Below the pieces are notes generated by a model that was given only the letters and a program-made list of their open reading frames with translations, was not told the DNA's origin and made no database searches. Below, in pieces: positions 29,940 through 40,514 of a stretch of DNA of 64,000 bases. Position 1 is the stretch's first letter. Each line of letters begins with the position of its first letter. The translations under genes were made by a program, and so were the position numbers. Source of the stretch: Staphylococcus xylosus (GTDB lineage Bacteria > Bacillota > Bacilli > Staphylococcales > Staphylococcaceae); contig NZ_MRZO01000001.1 in the NCBI RefSeq assembly GCF_002732165.1, positions 186,001 to 250,000 of the forward strand. Direction: 5' to 3'.

Positions 29940-32219
29940 ATGATTAAATCAAAATATACATGGGATGTTAAATTACCAGAATATGAAATTGCAGAGGCAG
30001 ATGCTTCGGATTTAAAACTAACTCCTATTGTAAAAAAAATCCTAGAGAGTAAAGGATTAGCAGATAAAGACACAATTAACAATCTCCTCAATGGCACACC
30101 CGTATTGCATGATCCAATGTTAATGAGTGATATGGAAAAAGCAATAGCACGAATTAATTTAGCGATAGATCAAAATCAAAAGATTTTAGTTTATGGCGAT
30201 TACGATGCAGATGGGGTAACCTCTACAACGATTTTAGTGAATACATTAAAGGAATTAGGTGCACATGTAGGTTGGTACATACCTAATCGTTTTTCCGAAG
30301 GCTATGGACCTAACGAAATGGCTTTTAAAAATGCGCATGAAGAAGGTATCTCATTAATCATTACAGTCGATAACGGTATTCAAGGCCATGATGAAATTCA
30401 AATGGTTCAGGATTTAGGTGTTGATGTAATAGTGACGGATCACCATGAAATTGGTCGTACAATGCCAAACGCATATGCAATTGTTCATCCAATGCATCCA
30501 AAATTTGATTATCCATTTAAGTATTTATGTGGCGCAGGGGTTGCATATAAATTGGCACAAAAATTATTGGACGAACCCCCAGTATATTTCTTAGGGTTAG
30601 TTGCGATTGGCACAGTAGCAGATTTAGTATCATTGACAGATGAAAATAGAGCTTTAGTAAAAAAAGGATTGGAAGTATTAAACGATCATTGCCCGCCATC
30701 TATAAAAGCAATATTAAGCCAAGCGGGTTATAGTGATAGTATTACGGAAGAGACAATTGGATTTATTATAGGACCAAGACTAAATGCGGTAGGAAGGCTT
30801 GAAGATGCAGGTCTTGCCGCAGAATTATTGATGACTGATTCAGATGAAGAAGCAGAATTTCTTGCAGAACAAGTAGAATTTTTTAATCAAGAACGTAAAG
30901 ACATCGTTTCTCAAATTACTGAAGAAGCATTAGCAGCAGCGGAAATTCAAGTTAATCAAGGGTCGAAATTTTTACTTTTAGCTCAGCCCGATTGGCATGA
31001 AGGTGTTTTAGGTATTGTTGCTTCCAAAATAGTAGAAACTTATAGTCTGCCAACTCTAATTTTAAATATAGATGAAGGGCAAAATCATGCTAAAGGTTCT
31101 GCACGTAGTATTGAACAAGTATCTATGTTTGAAATTCTAAATGCACACACAGATTTAATAACAAAATTTGGTGGTCATCACATGGCTGCAGGTATCACTA
31201 TGCCGATTGAAAATGTTGATTCTTTACGAAATGGTTTAAATGATTGGATGGAGCAATTAGCTAGCACTACTTCATTGGAACCACGCAAAAAAGTTGATGT
31301 GAAAATTGATGAATCTGATATTACTATTAAAAATATTCAAGATATCCAAAGGTTACGTCCGTTCGGTACAGATTTTTCTAGTCCATGTTTTGAATTAGAA
31401 GATATTACAGTCAATCAAAGTAAAGCGATTGGCCAAGATAGTAAGCATTTAAAGTTAGTTATGGGTGATACTAAGTTACAAGCTATATTTTGGCAACATG
31501 GTCACTTAGTTAAGGAATTGGGAGAACAACAACCGATTAATGTAATAGGAACATTACAAATTAATGAATGGAACGGCTTCCAATCTCCTCAATTTATGAT
31601 ACAAGATTTAGCTAGTAATAATTTACAGATTCTAGATTATAGAAGTAAACGTAATATTAGTAGTTTTCAACAAGGCGCTGATGATGTCGCATATTTAATT
31701 CATAATAAAAATGAAAAATTAGGAGATAATTACTATTATTACGGGGAAACGATTCAACAACAGTATAATAAGTATGTATTTCGTGATTTACCAACGTCTA
31801 TTCAAGAAATTAAAGATACACTTAAAAGCGTGAATGTTTCACAAATTTATTTAGTTTTAAATCATGAGCAATCGATATATTTTGAAGGTATGCCAAAAAT
31901 GGAAACATTCAAAAAATGTTTTAAAGCACTAGCAACGAAACGTGAAACTAATTTAGCTAAAGACGGAATGCAATTATGTCAGTTTTTAAATATACAACCT
32001 AGTATGCTTAAATTTATCTTAAAAGTTTTTCTTGATTTAGAGTTTATAAAAGAGGAAAATGGTATAATTACGATGAACAGCATTTCCACAAAGAGAGAGA
32101 TTGAATCCAGTAAATATTATCAAGGTCGATTAAATAGAATAGAAGTGGAAAAAATTCTATTGTATGATGACTTTAGTAATTTAAAGAAATGGATTAAATC
32201 AGAGTTGATAGATAAATAG
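29940..32219 (+). CDS. recJ: Single-stranded-DNA-specific 5'-3' exonuclease RecJ
   Basis: RecJ acts in recombination and mismatch repair. The 759-aa protein has the DHH motifs YGDYDADGVTST near residue 89 and TDHHEIG near residue 166. The DHHA1 part (GGHHMAAG near residue 412), an OB-like domain and a staphylococcal/Bacillus C-terminal extension follow. AGGGAG just upstream selects the ATG at 29940; the in-frame GTG 21 nt earlier precedes it. apt follows after 12 bp. Confidence 0.96.
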   Translation: MIKSKYTWDVKLPEYEIAEADASDLKLTPIVKKILESKGLADKDTINNLLNGTPVLHDPMLMSDMEKAIARINLAIDQNQKILVYGDYDADGVTSTTILVNTLKELGAHVGWYIPNRFSEGYGPNEMAFKNAHEEGISLIITVDNGIQGHDEIQMVQDLGVDVIVTDHHEIGRTMPNAYAIVHPMHPKFDYPFKYLCGAGVAYKLAQKLLDEPPVYFLGLVAIGTVADLVSLTDENRALVKKGLEVLNDHCPPSIKAILSQAGYSDSITEETIGFIIGPRLNAVGRLEDAGLAAELLMTDSDEEAEFLAEQVEFFNQERKDIVSQITEEALAAAEIQVNQGSKFLLLAQPDWHEGVLGIVASKIVETYSLPTLILNIDEGQNHAKGSARSIEQVSMFEILNAHTDLITKFGGHHMAAGITMPIENVDSLRNGLNDWMEQLASTTSLEPRKKVDVKIDESDITIKNIQDIQRLRPFGTDFSSPCFELEDITVNQSKAIGQDSKHLKLVMGDTKLQAIFWQHGHLVKELGEQQPINVIGTLQINEWNGFQSPQFMIQDLASNNLQILDYRSKRNISSFQQGADDVAYLIHNKNEKLGDNYYYYGETIQQQYNKYVFRDLPTSIQEIKDTLKSVNVSQIYLVLNHEQSIYFEGMPKMETFKKCFKALATKRETNLAKDGMQLCQFLNIQPSMLKFILKVFLDLEFIKEENGIITMNSISTKREIESSKYYQGRLNRIEVEKILLYDDFSNLKKWIKSELIDK

Positions 32220-32231
32220 GAGGAAGTTTGA

Positions 32232-32750
32232 ATGGATTTAAAACAATATGTGTCTGAGGTTGAAGATTGGCCAAAACCAGGCGTTAACTTTAAAGATATA
32301 ACAACGATTATGGATAATGGTGAGGCATATGGTTATGCTACAGATCAAATCGTGGAATATGCTAAAGATAGAGATGTTGATATTATTGTTGGACCGGAAG
32401 CACGTGGCTTTATCATTGGTTGTCCAGTAGCTTATTCAATGGGGATAGGTTTTGCTCCAGTAAGAAAAGAGGGTAAATTACCAAGAGAAGTAATTCGCTA
32501 TGAATATGATTTGGAATATGGAACAAACGTGCTTACAATGCATAAAGACGCAATTAAACCAGGTCAACGTGTATTAATCACAGATGACTTACTTGCGACA
32601 GGTGGGACAATAGAAGCGGCGATTAAACTTATAGAGCAATTGGGTGGAATTGTGGTTGGTATTGCATTCATTATTGAACTTAAATATTTAAATGGTATAG
32701 AAAAAATTAGAGACTACGATGTTATGAGTTTAATCTCATATGATGAGTAA
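32232..32750 (+). CDS. apt: Adenine phosphoribosyltransferase
   Basis: Apt converts adenine and PRPP to AMP in purine salvage. The 172-aa protein has the PRPP-binding motif [13 protein letters not shown] near residue 118 and the family segment GPEARGFI near residue 55. AGGAGG precedes the ATG. It is downstream of recJ and upstream of rsh, the conserved Firmicutes order, but is separated from rsh by 450 bp and a hairpin. Confidence 0.97.
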   Translation: MDLKQYVSEVEDWPKPGVNFKDITTIMDNGEAYGYATDQIVEYAKDRDVDIIVGPEARGFIIGCPVAYSMGIGFAPVRKEGKLPREVIRYEYDLEYGTNVLTMHKDAIKPGQRVLITDDLLATGGTIEAAIKLIEQLGGIVVGIAFIIELKYLNGIEKIRDYDVMSLISYDE

Positions 32751-32802
32751 TCAACACAATTAAGTTAAAGGCTTGAATTACCAACATACTTAAAGTAAAA
32801 AT

Positions 32803-32838
32803 GCATCTTCATTTTTTAAAATGGAGGTGTGTTTTTTT
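32803..32838 (+). terminator. Terminator after apt
   Basis: GCATCTTCATTTT (32803-32815) pairs with AAAATGGAGGTGT (32818-32830) using G-U pairs, followed by seven T at 32832-32838. Confidence 0.85.
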
Positions 32839-33201
32839 ATTTAATTTGTACTAAAAAAACAGTGATCTATTAATTATTTACTGCGATTAAACTAAAGCTA
32901 AGGTTAATAGAACGTGAGTATTTGCTATATATATAATAAAGTAAGGAAAATCATTAATGATTTTGGGAAATTAGCTTAATTTTGTATTTATAAGACAAAA
33001 TTAAAACCATATTTTACTATTAGTATCGCATACTCATTTATTTATTTATTAACATGTAGTATTATATAACTATTATACATAATTTGGCCGAATAACGTTA
33101 AAATACGTTACAATCATAATTAAACGAAAATTAATTGAAGCTAACGAAATATAATACTGGGTATCTAATAGCGATTAATATTTAGTATAGGGGTGTCTTA
33201 A
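32839..33201 (+). other. AT-rich intergenic region upstream of rsh with two symmetric elements
   Basis: No gene seen. An 18-bp perfect palindrome AAAATCATTAATGATTTT lies at 32947-32964. It is followed by a 10-bp inverted repeat, TTAATTTTGT (32976-32985) and ACAAAATTAA (32995-33004), with a 9-nt loop. A TATAAT at 33150-33155 lies 46 bp before the rsh start but lacks a good -35. Confidence 0.55.
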
Positions 33202-35391
33202 GTGAACAATGAATATCCATATAGTGCAGATGAAGTACTATCCAAAGCAAAATCATATTTATCTAAAGAAGAGTATGAATATGTATTGAAAAGTTACCAC
33301 ATTGCCTATGAGGCACATGAAGGCCAATTTAGAAAAAACGGTTTACCGTATATTATGCATCCAATTCAAGTTGCGGGCATTTTGACTGAAATGCATTTAG
33401 ATGGTCCAACCATTGTTGCGGGTTTCTTACACGATGTTATAGAAGATACACCTTATACATTTGATGATGTGAAGGGTATGTTTAATGAAGAAATTGCAGT
33501 TATCGTTGAAGGTGTAACTAAATTAAAAAAAGTGAAGTATCGTTCGAAGGAAGAACAACAGGCAGAAAATCACAGAAAATTATTTATAGCGATTGCTAAA
33601 GATGTGCGAGTAATCCTAGTTAAATTAGCAGACCGCTTACATAACATGAGAACATTAAAAGCAATGCCAAGAGAGAAGCAAATTCGAATTTCAAAAGAAA
33701 CTCTTGAAATTTATGCTCCTTTAGCACATAGATTAGGTATTAATACTATAAAATGGGAATTGGAAGATACTGCACTGCGATATACGGATTCTGTCCAATA
33801 TTTTAGAATAGTAAATCTTATGAAGAAGAAACGTAGCGAAAGAGAAGAATACATTCAAAATGCCATTAACCAAATACAAAATGACTTGTCCAATATGCAC
33901 ATTGTTGGTGACATAAATGGGCGTCCCAAGCATATTTATAGTATTTATAGAAAAATGGTCAAACAGAAAAAACAATTTGATCAAATCTTTGATTTATTAG
34001 CAATTAGAGTTATTGTTAATTCTATTAATGATTGCTATGCTGTTTTAGGCCTTGTTCATACATTGTGGAAACCAATGCCTGGAAGATTTAAAGACTATAT
34101 TGCCATGCCGAAACAAAATATGTATCAATCTTTACATACTACTGTAGTAGGACCAAACGGCGATCCACTAGAAATCCAAATTCGAACTTATGAAATGCAC
34201 GAGATAGCAGAGCATGGTGTGGCAGCACATTGGGCTTATAAAGAAGGTAAAAAAGTTACTGAAAAATCTCAAAATTTCAATAAAAAATTAGATTGGATTA
34301 AAGAGCTGGCTGAAACTGATAACACAACTTCTGATGCAGAAGAGTTTATGGAAACTCTAAAATTTGATTTACAAAGCGATAAAGTTTATGCCTTTACGCC
34401 TGAAAGTGATGTCATTGAATTACCTTATGGTGCAGTACCAATTGATTTTGCTTATGCAGTTCACAGTGAAGTAGGTAATAAAATGATTGGTTCAAAAGTA
34501 AATGGTAAAATTGAACCAATCGACTATGTGTTACAAACAGGAGATATCGTTGAGATAAGAACAAGTAAACATTCATATGGACCTAGTCGTGATTGGTTAA
34601 AAATAGTGAAATCATCCAGTGCTAAGAGTAAAATCAGAAGTTTCTTCAAAAAACAAGACCGCTCTTCAAACATTGAAAAAGGTAAATTTATGGTTGAGGC
34701 TGAAATTAAAGATCAAGGCTTTAGAGTGGACTCAGTTTTAACAGATGAAAATATCGAAATCGTCAACAATAAATATAATTTTGCTAATGAAGATGACTTG
34801 TTTGCTGCAGTAGGTTTTGGTGGCGTGACAGCATTGCAAATTGTTAATAAATTAACTGAAAAACAACGTATTTTAGATAAACAAAAAGCATTAAATGAAG
34901 CTCAAGAGATAACTAAATCAGTACCTATTAAAGAAGATATAACGACTGATAGTGGTGTCTATGTCGAAGGTATTGAAAATGTCTTGATTAGATTATCAAA
35001 ATGTTGTAATCCAATCCCTGGTGATGATATTGTAGGATATATCACAAAAGGCCATGGTATAAAAGTGCATCGTACAGATTGTCCAAATATAAAAAATGAA
35101 AAAGAACGTCTGATTCATGTAGAGTGGGTACGTTCTAAAGATTCAACCCAACGCTATCAAGTAGATTTAGAAGTTTCTGCATATGATCGTAACGGTTTGC
35201 TAAATGAAGTGTTACAAGCAGTTAATTCAACACAAAGTAACTTGGTAAAAGTATCTGGACGTTCTGATATCGATAAAAATGCAGTGATTAATATCAGTGT
35301 AATGGTTAAAAATGTGAATGAAGTATATCAAGTTGTAGATAAAATTAAACAACTTGGAGATGTATATACTGTAACAAGAGTTTGGAATTAG
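33202..35391 (+). CDS. rsh: Bifunctional (p)ppGpp synthetase/hydrolase (RelA/SpoT homologue)
   Basis: Rsh makes and degrades the alarmone (p)ppGpp. The 729-aa chain has the HD hydrolase domain (FLHDVIEDT near residue 74), the synthetase domain ([20 protein letters not shown] near residue 294, HWAYKEG near 344), the TGS domain (about 390-450), a Cys-rich CCNPIPGD segment near residue 601 and a C-terminal ACT domain. Both catalytic parts look intact. GTG start with AGGGGTG. dtd follows after 12 bp. Confidence 0.97.
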   Translation: MNNEYPYSADEVLSKAKSYLSKEEYEYVLKSYHIAYEAHEGQFRKNGLPYIMHPIQVAGILTEMHLDGPTIVAGFLHDVIEDTPYTFDDVKGMFNEEIAVIVEGVTKLKKVKYRSKEEQQAENHRKLFIAIAKDVRVILVKLADRLHNMRTLKAMPREKQIRISKETLEIYAPLAHRLGINTIKWELEDTALRYTDSVQYFRIVNLMKKKRSEREEYIQNAINQIQNDLSNMHIVGDINGRPKHIYSIYRKMVKQKKQFDQIFDLLAIRVIVNSINDCYAVLGLVHTLWKPMPGRFKDYIAMPKQNMYQSLHTTVVGPNGDPLEIQIRTYEMHEIAEHGVAAHWAYKEGKKVTEKSQNFNKKLDWIKELAETDNTTSDAEEFMETLKFDLQSDKVYAFTPESDVIELPYGAVPIDFAYAVHSEVGNKMIGSKVNGKIEPIDYVLQTGDIVEIRTSKHSYGPSRDWLKIVKSSSAKSKIRSFFKKQDRSSNIEKGKFMVEAEIKDQGFRVDSVLTDENIEIVNNKYNFANEDDLFAAVGFGGVTALQIVNKLTEKQRILDKQKALNEAQEITKSVPIKEDITTDSGVYVEGIENVLIRLSKCCNPIPGDDIVGYITKGHGIKVHRTDCPNIKNEKERLIHVEWVRSKDSTQRYQVDLEVSAYDRNGLLNEVLQAVNSTQSNLVKVSGRSDIDKNAVINISVMVKNVNEVYQVVDKIKQLGDVYTVTRVWN

Positions 35392-35403
35392 AGGTGTAAC
35401 TAA

Positions 35404-35856
35404 ATGAGAATAGTAGTCCAAAGAGTCAGAGAAGCTTCAGTTTCAAATGATTCTATTGAAAACAAAATAAATAAAGGCTACTGTTTGCTTGTGGGTGTTG
35501 GTAAAACTTCAACAGAAGCAGATATAGCTACATTAGCTAAAAAAATCCTTAATGCAAGGCTGTTTGAGGATGAGGATGGGAAATTAAATTTAAACCTTCA
35601 ACAAATTGGTGGAGAGATTTTATCTATTTCTCAATTTACACTTTATGCAGATGTTAGAAAGGGTAATAGACCAGGGTTTACACAATCCATGCCTCCAGAA
35701 CGTGCTAATGAATTATATGAAAAATTAAATGAAACACTCCGTTCTTATGGAATAAATGTGTTGACAGGGGAATTTGGAACAGACATGTTAGTAAATATTG
35801 CCAATGATGGTCCTGTAACAATTATTTATGAAAGTCAGGATGGCAAAATCATATGA
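35404..35856 (+). CDS. dtd: D-aminoacyl-tRNA deacylase
   Basis: Dtd hydrolyses D-aminoacyl-tRNAs (and glycine wrongly attached to tRNA(Ala)). The 150-aa protein has [15 protein letters not shown] near residue 78 and the cross-subunit GP motif NDGPVTI near residue 136. It follows rsh closely and overlaps lytH by 4 bp (ATGA), so the three are one operon. Confidence 0.96.
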   Translation: MRIVVQRVREASVSNDSIENKINKGYCLLVGVGKTSTEADIATLAKKILNARLFEDEDGKLNLNLQQIGGEILSISQFTLYADVRKGNRPGFTQSMPPERANELYEKLNETLRSYGINVLTGEFGTDMLVNIANDGPVTIIYESQDGKII

Positions 35857-36728
35857 AAAAAATCAATACTTGGCTAGAAAAAAATAAACTTAAAAATTTC
35901 CCCGCATTAATTGTCGTTGTAACATTTGTCGTCTTCATCATTATGATTATCTCTTTCTTAAATCATAATGATGAGAATAGTAGTAGTATCTATGTTACTG
36001 AAGATGCAGAACTAAGAACTGGTCCAAGCGCCGCGTATCCAGTTATTAATAACATCGATAAAGGACAAAACTTCCAAAAAATAGGTAAGGCAGGTAAGTG
36101 GATAGAAGTAGAATCTTCTAACAAGAAAGAAAAAGGTTGGGTAGCAGGTTGGCATACGAATTTAAATATTGAAGCGGATGCTAACCATAATGCCAAACCT
36201 TTAAAAGATAAAACGATAGTACTTGATCCTGGTCACGGTGGTAGTGACCAGGGAGCATCAAGTAATACAAATAAAAAAAGTATCGAAAAAGTATACACTT
36301 TAAAAACTGCTAAAGAACTAAAATCGCTTTTAGAAAAAGAAGGTGCCACGGTTAACATGACTCGTGAGACCGATGCGTATGTTAGTCTTGATGAGCGAAA
36401 CATAAAAGGTGATGCTTATATTAGTATACATAATGATTCACTAAAGTCATCTAAAGCTAATGGTAGCACAGTATATTGGTTCAAAGATAATCAAAAAGCA
36501 TTAGCCGAAACATTAAGTGCTAGTTTGCAAAAGAGAGCATTACTGACAAATAAAGGTGCCAGACAGGAAAATTTCCAAGTATTGAGACAGACAGATGTAC
36601 CAGCTGTATTATTAGAATTAGGTTATATTAGCAATCCTACTGATGAAGATATGATAACGGATCAATTACATAGACATATACTCGAAAAAGCAGTTGTCGA
36701 TGGCCTACGTGCATATTTTTCAGAATAA
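35853..36728 (+). CDS. lytH: LytH-type membrane-anchored N-acetylmuramoyl-L-alanine amidase
   Basis: A 291-aa exported cell-wall hydrolase. One N-terminal membrane segment (about residues 18-37), an SH3b domain (about 45-108) and an Amidase_3 catalytic domain (about 122-289) are visible. Zinc-site motifs are [12 protein letters not shown] near residue 125, a His in SIHNDS near residue 193, and LELGYISN near residue 254. In S. aureus LytH works with the membrane protein ActH to thin stem peptides and control where wall synthesis occurs. Starts on the ATGA overlap with dtd. Confidence 0.92.
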   Translation: MKKINTWLEKNKLKNFPALIVVVTFVVFIIMIISFLNHNDENSSSIYVTEDAELRTGPSAAYPVINNIDKGQNFQKIGKAGKWIEVESSNKKEKGWVAGWHTNLNIEADANHNAKPLKDKTIVLDPGHGGSDQGASSNTNKKSIEKVYTLKTAKELKSLLEKEGATVNMTRETDAYVSLDERNIKGDAYISIHNDSLKSSKANGSTVYWFKDNQKALAETLSASLQKRALLTNKGARQENFQVLRQTDVPAVLLELGYISNPTDEDMITDQLHRHILEKAVVDGLRAYFSE

Positions 36729-36814
36729 AAAGGTTGCATAATTCTAACAAACTGGTTATTATTAAGTATGAATTCTATATTAAAACCGATATGATTCTTG
36801 AATTTTCTTAACGA

Positions 36815-37030
36815 AATGGTAGTAAAATATGCGAAGAGACATAATTCCTGGCTGAAAAATTATGCATAGTAGTTTAGATAAATTGAACACAAGAACAGGT
36901 GCTTTGATAAAAGCCGTTTAGCGAGCGTTATTCGTATGAAGTGGATTATAAATCTAACGTTTATAATCAATTAGGGTGGCAACACGGAAATTCGTCCCTT
37001 GTATGACTTATTAGTCATGCAAGGGTTTTT
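36815..37030 (+). ncRNA. T-box leader controlling hisS (specifier CAC, His)
   Basis: Stem-I sequence (GAAGAGAC near 36833, distal GGCTG near 36850), specifier CAC at 36888-36890 followed by A, and T-box AGGGTGGCAACACGG at 36973-36987 are all present. The terminator (36996-37008 pairing with 37013-37025) ends in a T-run. Uncharged tRNA(His) would promote read-through into hisS-aspS. The 5' end is approximate. Confidence 0.92.
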
Positions 37031-37054
37031 TTATTGCATAAAAGGAGAGATTCT

Positions 37055-38317
37055 ATGATAAATATACCTAGAGGGACGCAAGATATTTTACCAGACGAAA
37101 CAAAAAGATGGCGTTTTATTGAATCAAGATTAGATGAGTTAATGGAAGTTTACAATTATCAAGAAATTCGTACGCCAATTTTTGAAAGTACAGAATTATT
37201 TGCACGAGGTGTAGGTGATTCGACAGACGTAGTCCAAAAGGAAATGTACACGTTTAAAGATAAAGGAGACCGCAGTATTACACTACGCCCAGAAGGCACA
37301 GCAGCGGTAGTACGTTCTTATATTGAAAATAAGATGCAAGGTTTACCTAATCAACCAATTAAATTATATTACAATGGCCCAATGTTTAGATATGAACGTA
37401 AACAAAAAGGGCGTTATCGTCAGTTCACACAATTTGGTGTTGAAGCAATTGGTGCAGAAGATCCTGGTATAGATGCGGAAATTTTAGCGATGGCCATGCA
37501 CATTTATCAATCATTTGGATTGAAACATTTAAAATTAGTGATTAATAGTATCGGTGACATTGAATCACGTCGCGAATACAATGATGCACTAGTCAGACAT
37601 TTTGAACCTGTAATTGATGATTTCTGTAATGACTGTAAGGCACGTTTACACACAAATCCAATGAGAATATTAGACTGTAAAATTGATAAAGACAAAGAAG
37701 CTATTAAAACTGCTCCTAAAATCACCGATTTTTTAAATGAACAATCTAAAAAATATTATGCTGACGTCAAGCAACATTTGGATGATTTAGGTGTTCCTTA
37801 TGTAGAAGATCCTAATCTGGTTAGAGGCTTAGATTATTATACACATACTGCATTTGAATTAATGATAGATAATCCAAATTATGATGGTGCGATTACAACA
37901 TTATGTGGAGGTGGTCGTTATAATGGTTTGTTAGAATTATTAGATGGACCAAGCCAAACTGGTATTGGATTTGCGTTAAGTATCGAAAGGTTATTACTAG
38001 CTTTAGATGAAGAACAAATCGAACTTGATGTTGATCATGATTTTGATTTATTTATCGTAACTATGGGTGAAGAAGCGGATCGTTTTGCCGTGAAATTACT
38101 TAATGATTTACGTAGAAATGGCATTAAAGCCGACAAAGATTATTTACAACGTAAAGTTAAAGGACAAATGAAACAAGCCGATAGATTGAAAGCAAACTAT
38201 ACTATTGTTATAGGTGAACAAGAATTAGAAGAAAATAAGATAAACGTTAAAAACATGCAATCAGGTGAAAGTGAAACTATTCGTTTAGATGCAATTATAA
38301 ATTATTTTAAAAACTAA
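37055..38317 (+). CDS. hisS: Histidyl-tRNA synthetase
   Basis: A class-II synthetase of 420 aa. Motif 2 appears as MFRYERKQKGRYRQF near residue 111. The histidine-specific GLDYYTHTAFEL is near residue 258, and motif 3 is GIGFALSIERL near residue 302. The C-terminal anticodon-binding domain follows. AAAGGAGAG precedes ATG 37055; the upstream TTG at 37034 lies in the T-box terminator T-run and is rejected. aspS follows after 12 bp, so both respond to His-tRNA charging. Confidence 0.97.
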   Translation: MINIPRGTQDILPDETKRWRFIESRLDELMEVYNYQEIRTPIFESTELFARGVGDSTDVVQKEMYTFKDKGDRSITLRPEGTAAVVRSYIENKMQGLPNQPIKLYYNGPMFRYERKQKGRYRQFTQFGVEAIGAEDPGIDAEILAMAMHIYQSFGLKHLKLVINSIGDIESRREYNDALVRHFEPVIDDFCNDCKARLHTNPMRILDCKIDKDKEAIKTAPKITDFLNEQSKKYYADVKQHLDDLGVPYVEDPNLVRGLDYYTHTAFELMIDNPNYDGAITTLCGGGRYNGLLELLDGPSQTGIGFALSIERLLLALDEEQIELDVDHDFDLFIVTMGEEADRFAVKLLNDLRRNGIKADKDYLQRKVKGQMKQADRLKANYTIVIGEQELEENKINVKNMQSGESETIRLDAIINYFKN

Positions 38318-38329
38318 GGAGAAGATATC

Positions 38330-40096
38330 ATGAGTAAGCGTACAACATATTGTGGTTTAGTAACTGAATCATTACTAGACCAAGAAGTAATATTAAAAGG
38401 CTGGGTACACAACCGTAGAGATTTAGGAGGTCTTATTTTTGTTGATTTAAGAGACCGTGAAGGATATGTACAAGTAGTATTTAATCCGGATTTTTCTGAA
38501 GAAGCATTAAAAATAGCTGAAACAGTGAGATCTGAATATGTAGTTCAAGTTAAAGGTATCGTCAAAAAACGTGATCCTCAAACGGTAAACCCTAAAATTG
38601 CTACAGGTCAAGTAGAAGTACAAGTTTCAGAAATTGAAATTATAAACAAATCAGAAACACCACCATTTGCATTAAATGAAGAGAATCAAAATGTTGATGA
38701 AAATATCAGATTAAAATATAGATACTTAGATTTAAGACGTCAAGAATTAGCACAAACATTTAAAATGAGACACCAAACTACACGTTCAATTAGACAATAT
38801 TTAGATAAAGAGGGCTTTTTCGATATTGAAACACCTGTACTAACTAAGTCAACGCCTGAAGGGGCGCGTGACTATTTAGTACCTTCACGTGTGCATGACG
38901 GTGAATTCTATGCATTACCACAATCACCACAACTTTTTAAACAATTATTAATGATAGGCGGTTTTGATAAATATTATCAAATCGTAAAATGTTTCCGTGA
39001 TGAAGATTTACGTGCTGATCGTCAACCTGAATTTACACAAGTCGATATTGAAATGAGCTTTGTAGATCAAGAAGACGTTATGGATATGGGAGAAGAAATG
39101 CTACAGAATGTAGTGAAAGATGTAAAAGATGTCGAAGTTCCAAGACCTTTCCCTAGAATGACATATAATGAAGCGATGCAACGTTTTGGTTCAGATAAAC
39201 CAGATACACGTTTTGGTATGGAATTAATAGACGTATCAGAATTGGGAGAAATCATGGATTTCAAAGTGTTCAAAGATGCTGTAACTAATAATGGTCAAGT
39301 TAAAGCGATAGTTGCGAAAGGTGCTTCAGATCAATATACAAGAAAAGATATTGATGGTTTAACAGAATTTGTAAATATCTATGGTGCTAAAGGTTTAGCA
39401 TGGGTTAAAGTGGTTGATGAAGGTGTGAACGGCCCAATTGCTAAATTCTTCGAAGCAGACCATGTTGCTAAACTACAAACATTAACCGAAGCACAATCTG
39501 GTGACTTAGTATTATTTGTAGCTGACAAACCAAGTGTTGTTGCACAAAGTTTAGGTGCGTTACGTCTTAAGTTAGCTAGAGAGTTAGATTTAATTGATGA
39601 ATCTAAATTGAACTTCTTATGGGTAACAGATTGGCCTTTACTAGAGTATGATGAAGACTTAAAACGTTATACTGCGGCTCATCACCCGTTCACTGCACCA
39701 AAACAAGAAGATATCGCTAAATTAGATACTGAACCTGAAAATGCACAAGCTAATGCTTATGATATTGTATTGAATGGTTATGAATTAGGCGGCGGGTCTA
39801 TCAGAATTCATAATGGTGATTTACAATCTAAAATGTTTGAAGTACTAGGATTTACCGAGGAACAAACCCAAGAACAATTTGGATTCTTGCTAGATGCATT
39901 CAAATATGGTGCGCCACCACATGGCGGTATTGCACTTGGATTAGACCGTTTAGTAATGTTATTAACAGGTCGTACAAACTTACGTGATACGATTGCGTTC
40001 CCTAAAACAGCTTCAGCTACATGTTTATTAACAAATGCACCAAGTGAAGTTTCGGAAAGTCAATTAGAAGAATTGTCATTACGTATTAGACATTAA
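38330..40096 (+). CDS. aspS: Aspartyl-tRNA synthetase
   Basis: A bacterial-type class-II synthetase of 588 aa. It has the N-terminal OB-fold anticodon domain ([19 protein letters not shown] near residue 24), motif 2 ([17 protein letters not shown] near residue 221), the GAD insertion (about 290-420) and motif 3 ([14 protein letters not shown] near residue 534). AAGGAG precedes the ATG. It follows hisS in one transcript; the 6S RNA gene lies next. Confidence 0.97.
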   Translation: MSKRTTYCGLVTESLLDQEVILKGWVHNRRDLGGLIFVDLRDREGYVQVVFNPDFSEEALKIAETVRSEYVVQVKGIVKKRDPQTVNPKIATGQVEVQVSEIEIINKSETPPFALNEENQNVDENIRLKYRYLDLRRQELAQTFKMRHQTTRSIRQYLDKEGFFDIETPVLTKSTPEGARDYLVPSRVHDGEFYALPQSPQLFKQLLMIGGFDKYYQIVKCFRDEDLRADRQPEFTQVDIEMSFVDQEDVMDMGEEMLQNVVKDVKDVEVPRPFPRMTYNEAMQRFGSDKPDTRFGMELIDVSELGEIMDFKVFKDAVTNNGQVKAIVAKGASDQYTRKDIDGLTEFVNIYGAKGLAWVKVVDEGVNGPIAKFFEADHVAKLQTLTEAQSGDLVLFVADKPSVVAQSLGALRLKLARELDLIDESKLNFLWVTDWPLLEYDEDLKRYTAAHHPFTAPKQEDIAKLDTEPENAQANAYDIVLNGYELGGGSIRIHNGDLQSKMFEVLGFTEEQTQEQFGFLLDAFKYGAPPHGGIALGLDRLVMLLTGRTNLRDTIAFPKTASATCLLTNAPSEVSESQLEELSLRIRH

Positions 40097-40118
40097 TTTT
40101 TGTTATAAGTTAATATTC

Positions 40119-40146
40119 TTGCTAATTTCAAATATTGTGTTATTAT
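40119..40146 (+). promoter_or_regulatory. Promoter of 6S RNA
   Basis: TTGCTA (40119-40124) and TATTAT (40141-40146) are 16 bp apart, with TG one base before the -10 (40138-40139). The predicted start near 40153 fits the RNA. Confidence 0.65.
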
Positions 40147-40150
40147 TAAT

Positions 40151-40385
40151 CCCATAAGATAGTCATCTGTAGTGTTCGTATGTTTGCTTTATATTTGGGC
40201 CTAACACTCTTTGATCCGGGAGCCCAATGGGTTTTCTTGCAGCGCACACGCCTCATTAGGAGGACTTGCAAAACAAGAAACAGGGCACCCACCTGTTTTA
40301 AGCAGGCCGAATGATCAAGCATTTTATAACTACGGCACTTACGGACTCTATCGGTACGCAAGACTTCGGTCTTGCGTATTTTTTT
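40151..40385 (+). ncRNA. ssrS: 6S RNA
   Basis: A GC-richer island without a plausible gene between aspS and tcdA, where staphylococci encode 6S RNA. Long-range complementarity gives an extended hairpin with a large central bulge, and it ends in a UUCG-capped terminator (TACGCAAGAC at 40355-40364 with GTCTTGCGTA at 40369-40378) plus a T-run. 6S RNA binds SigA-RNA polymerase and mimics an open promoter. A minus-strand ORF over it is a chance frame. Ends are approximate. Confidence 0.85.
40355..40385 (+). terminator. UUCG-loop terminator of 6S RNA
   Basis: A 10-bp perfect stem is capped by TTCG and followed by seven T from 40379. Confidence 0.93.
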
Positions 40386-40514
40386 GATATAAAATACAAA
40401 ACTTGATATTTTTAATTACATTGAAATAAAATAAATATATTAAATTCAATAAGAGAAACAGATTTTTAAGCGTGAAAATTATATTTAATCACTCTTATTA
40501 TTAAGGAGAATGAC

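Noticed and set aside
33135-33155. Promoter TTGAAG...TATAAT before rsh
   Set aside because: The spacing is only 9 bp, too short for a SigA promoter.
40146-40361. A 71-aa minus-strand frame
   Set aside because: It is antisense to the 6S RNA gene; structured RNA composition explains the open frame.
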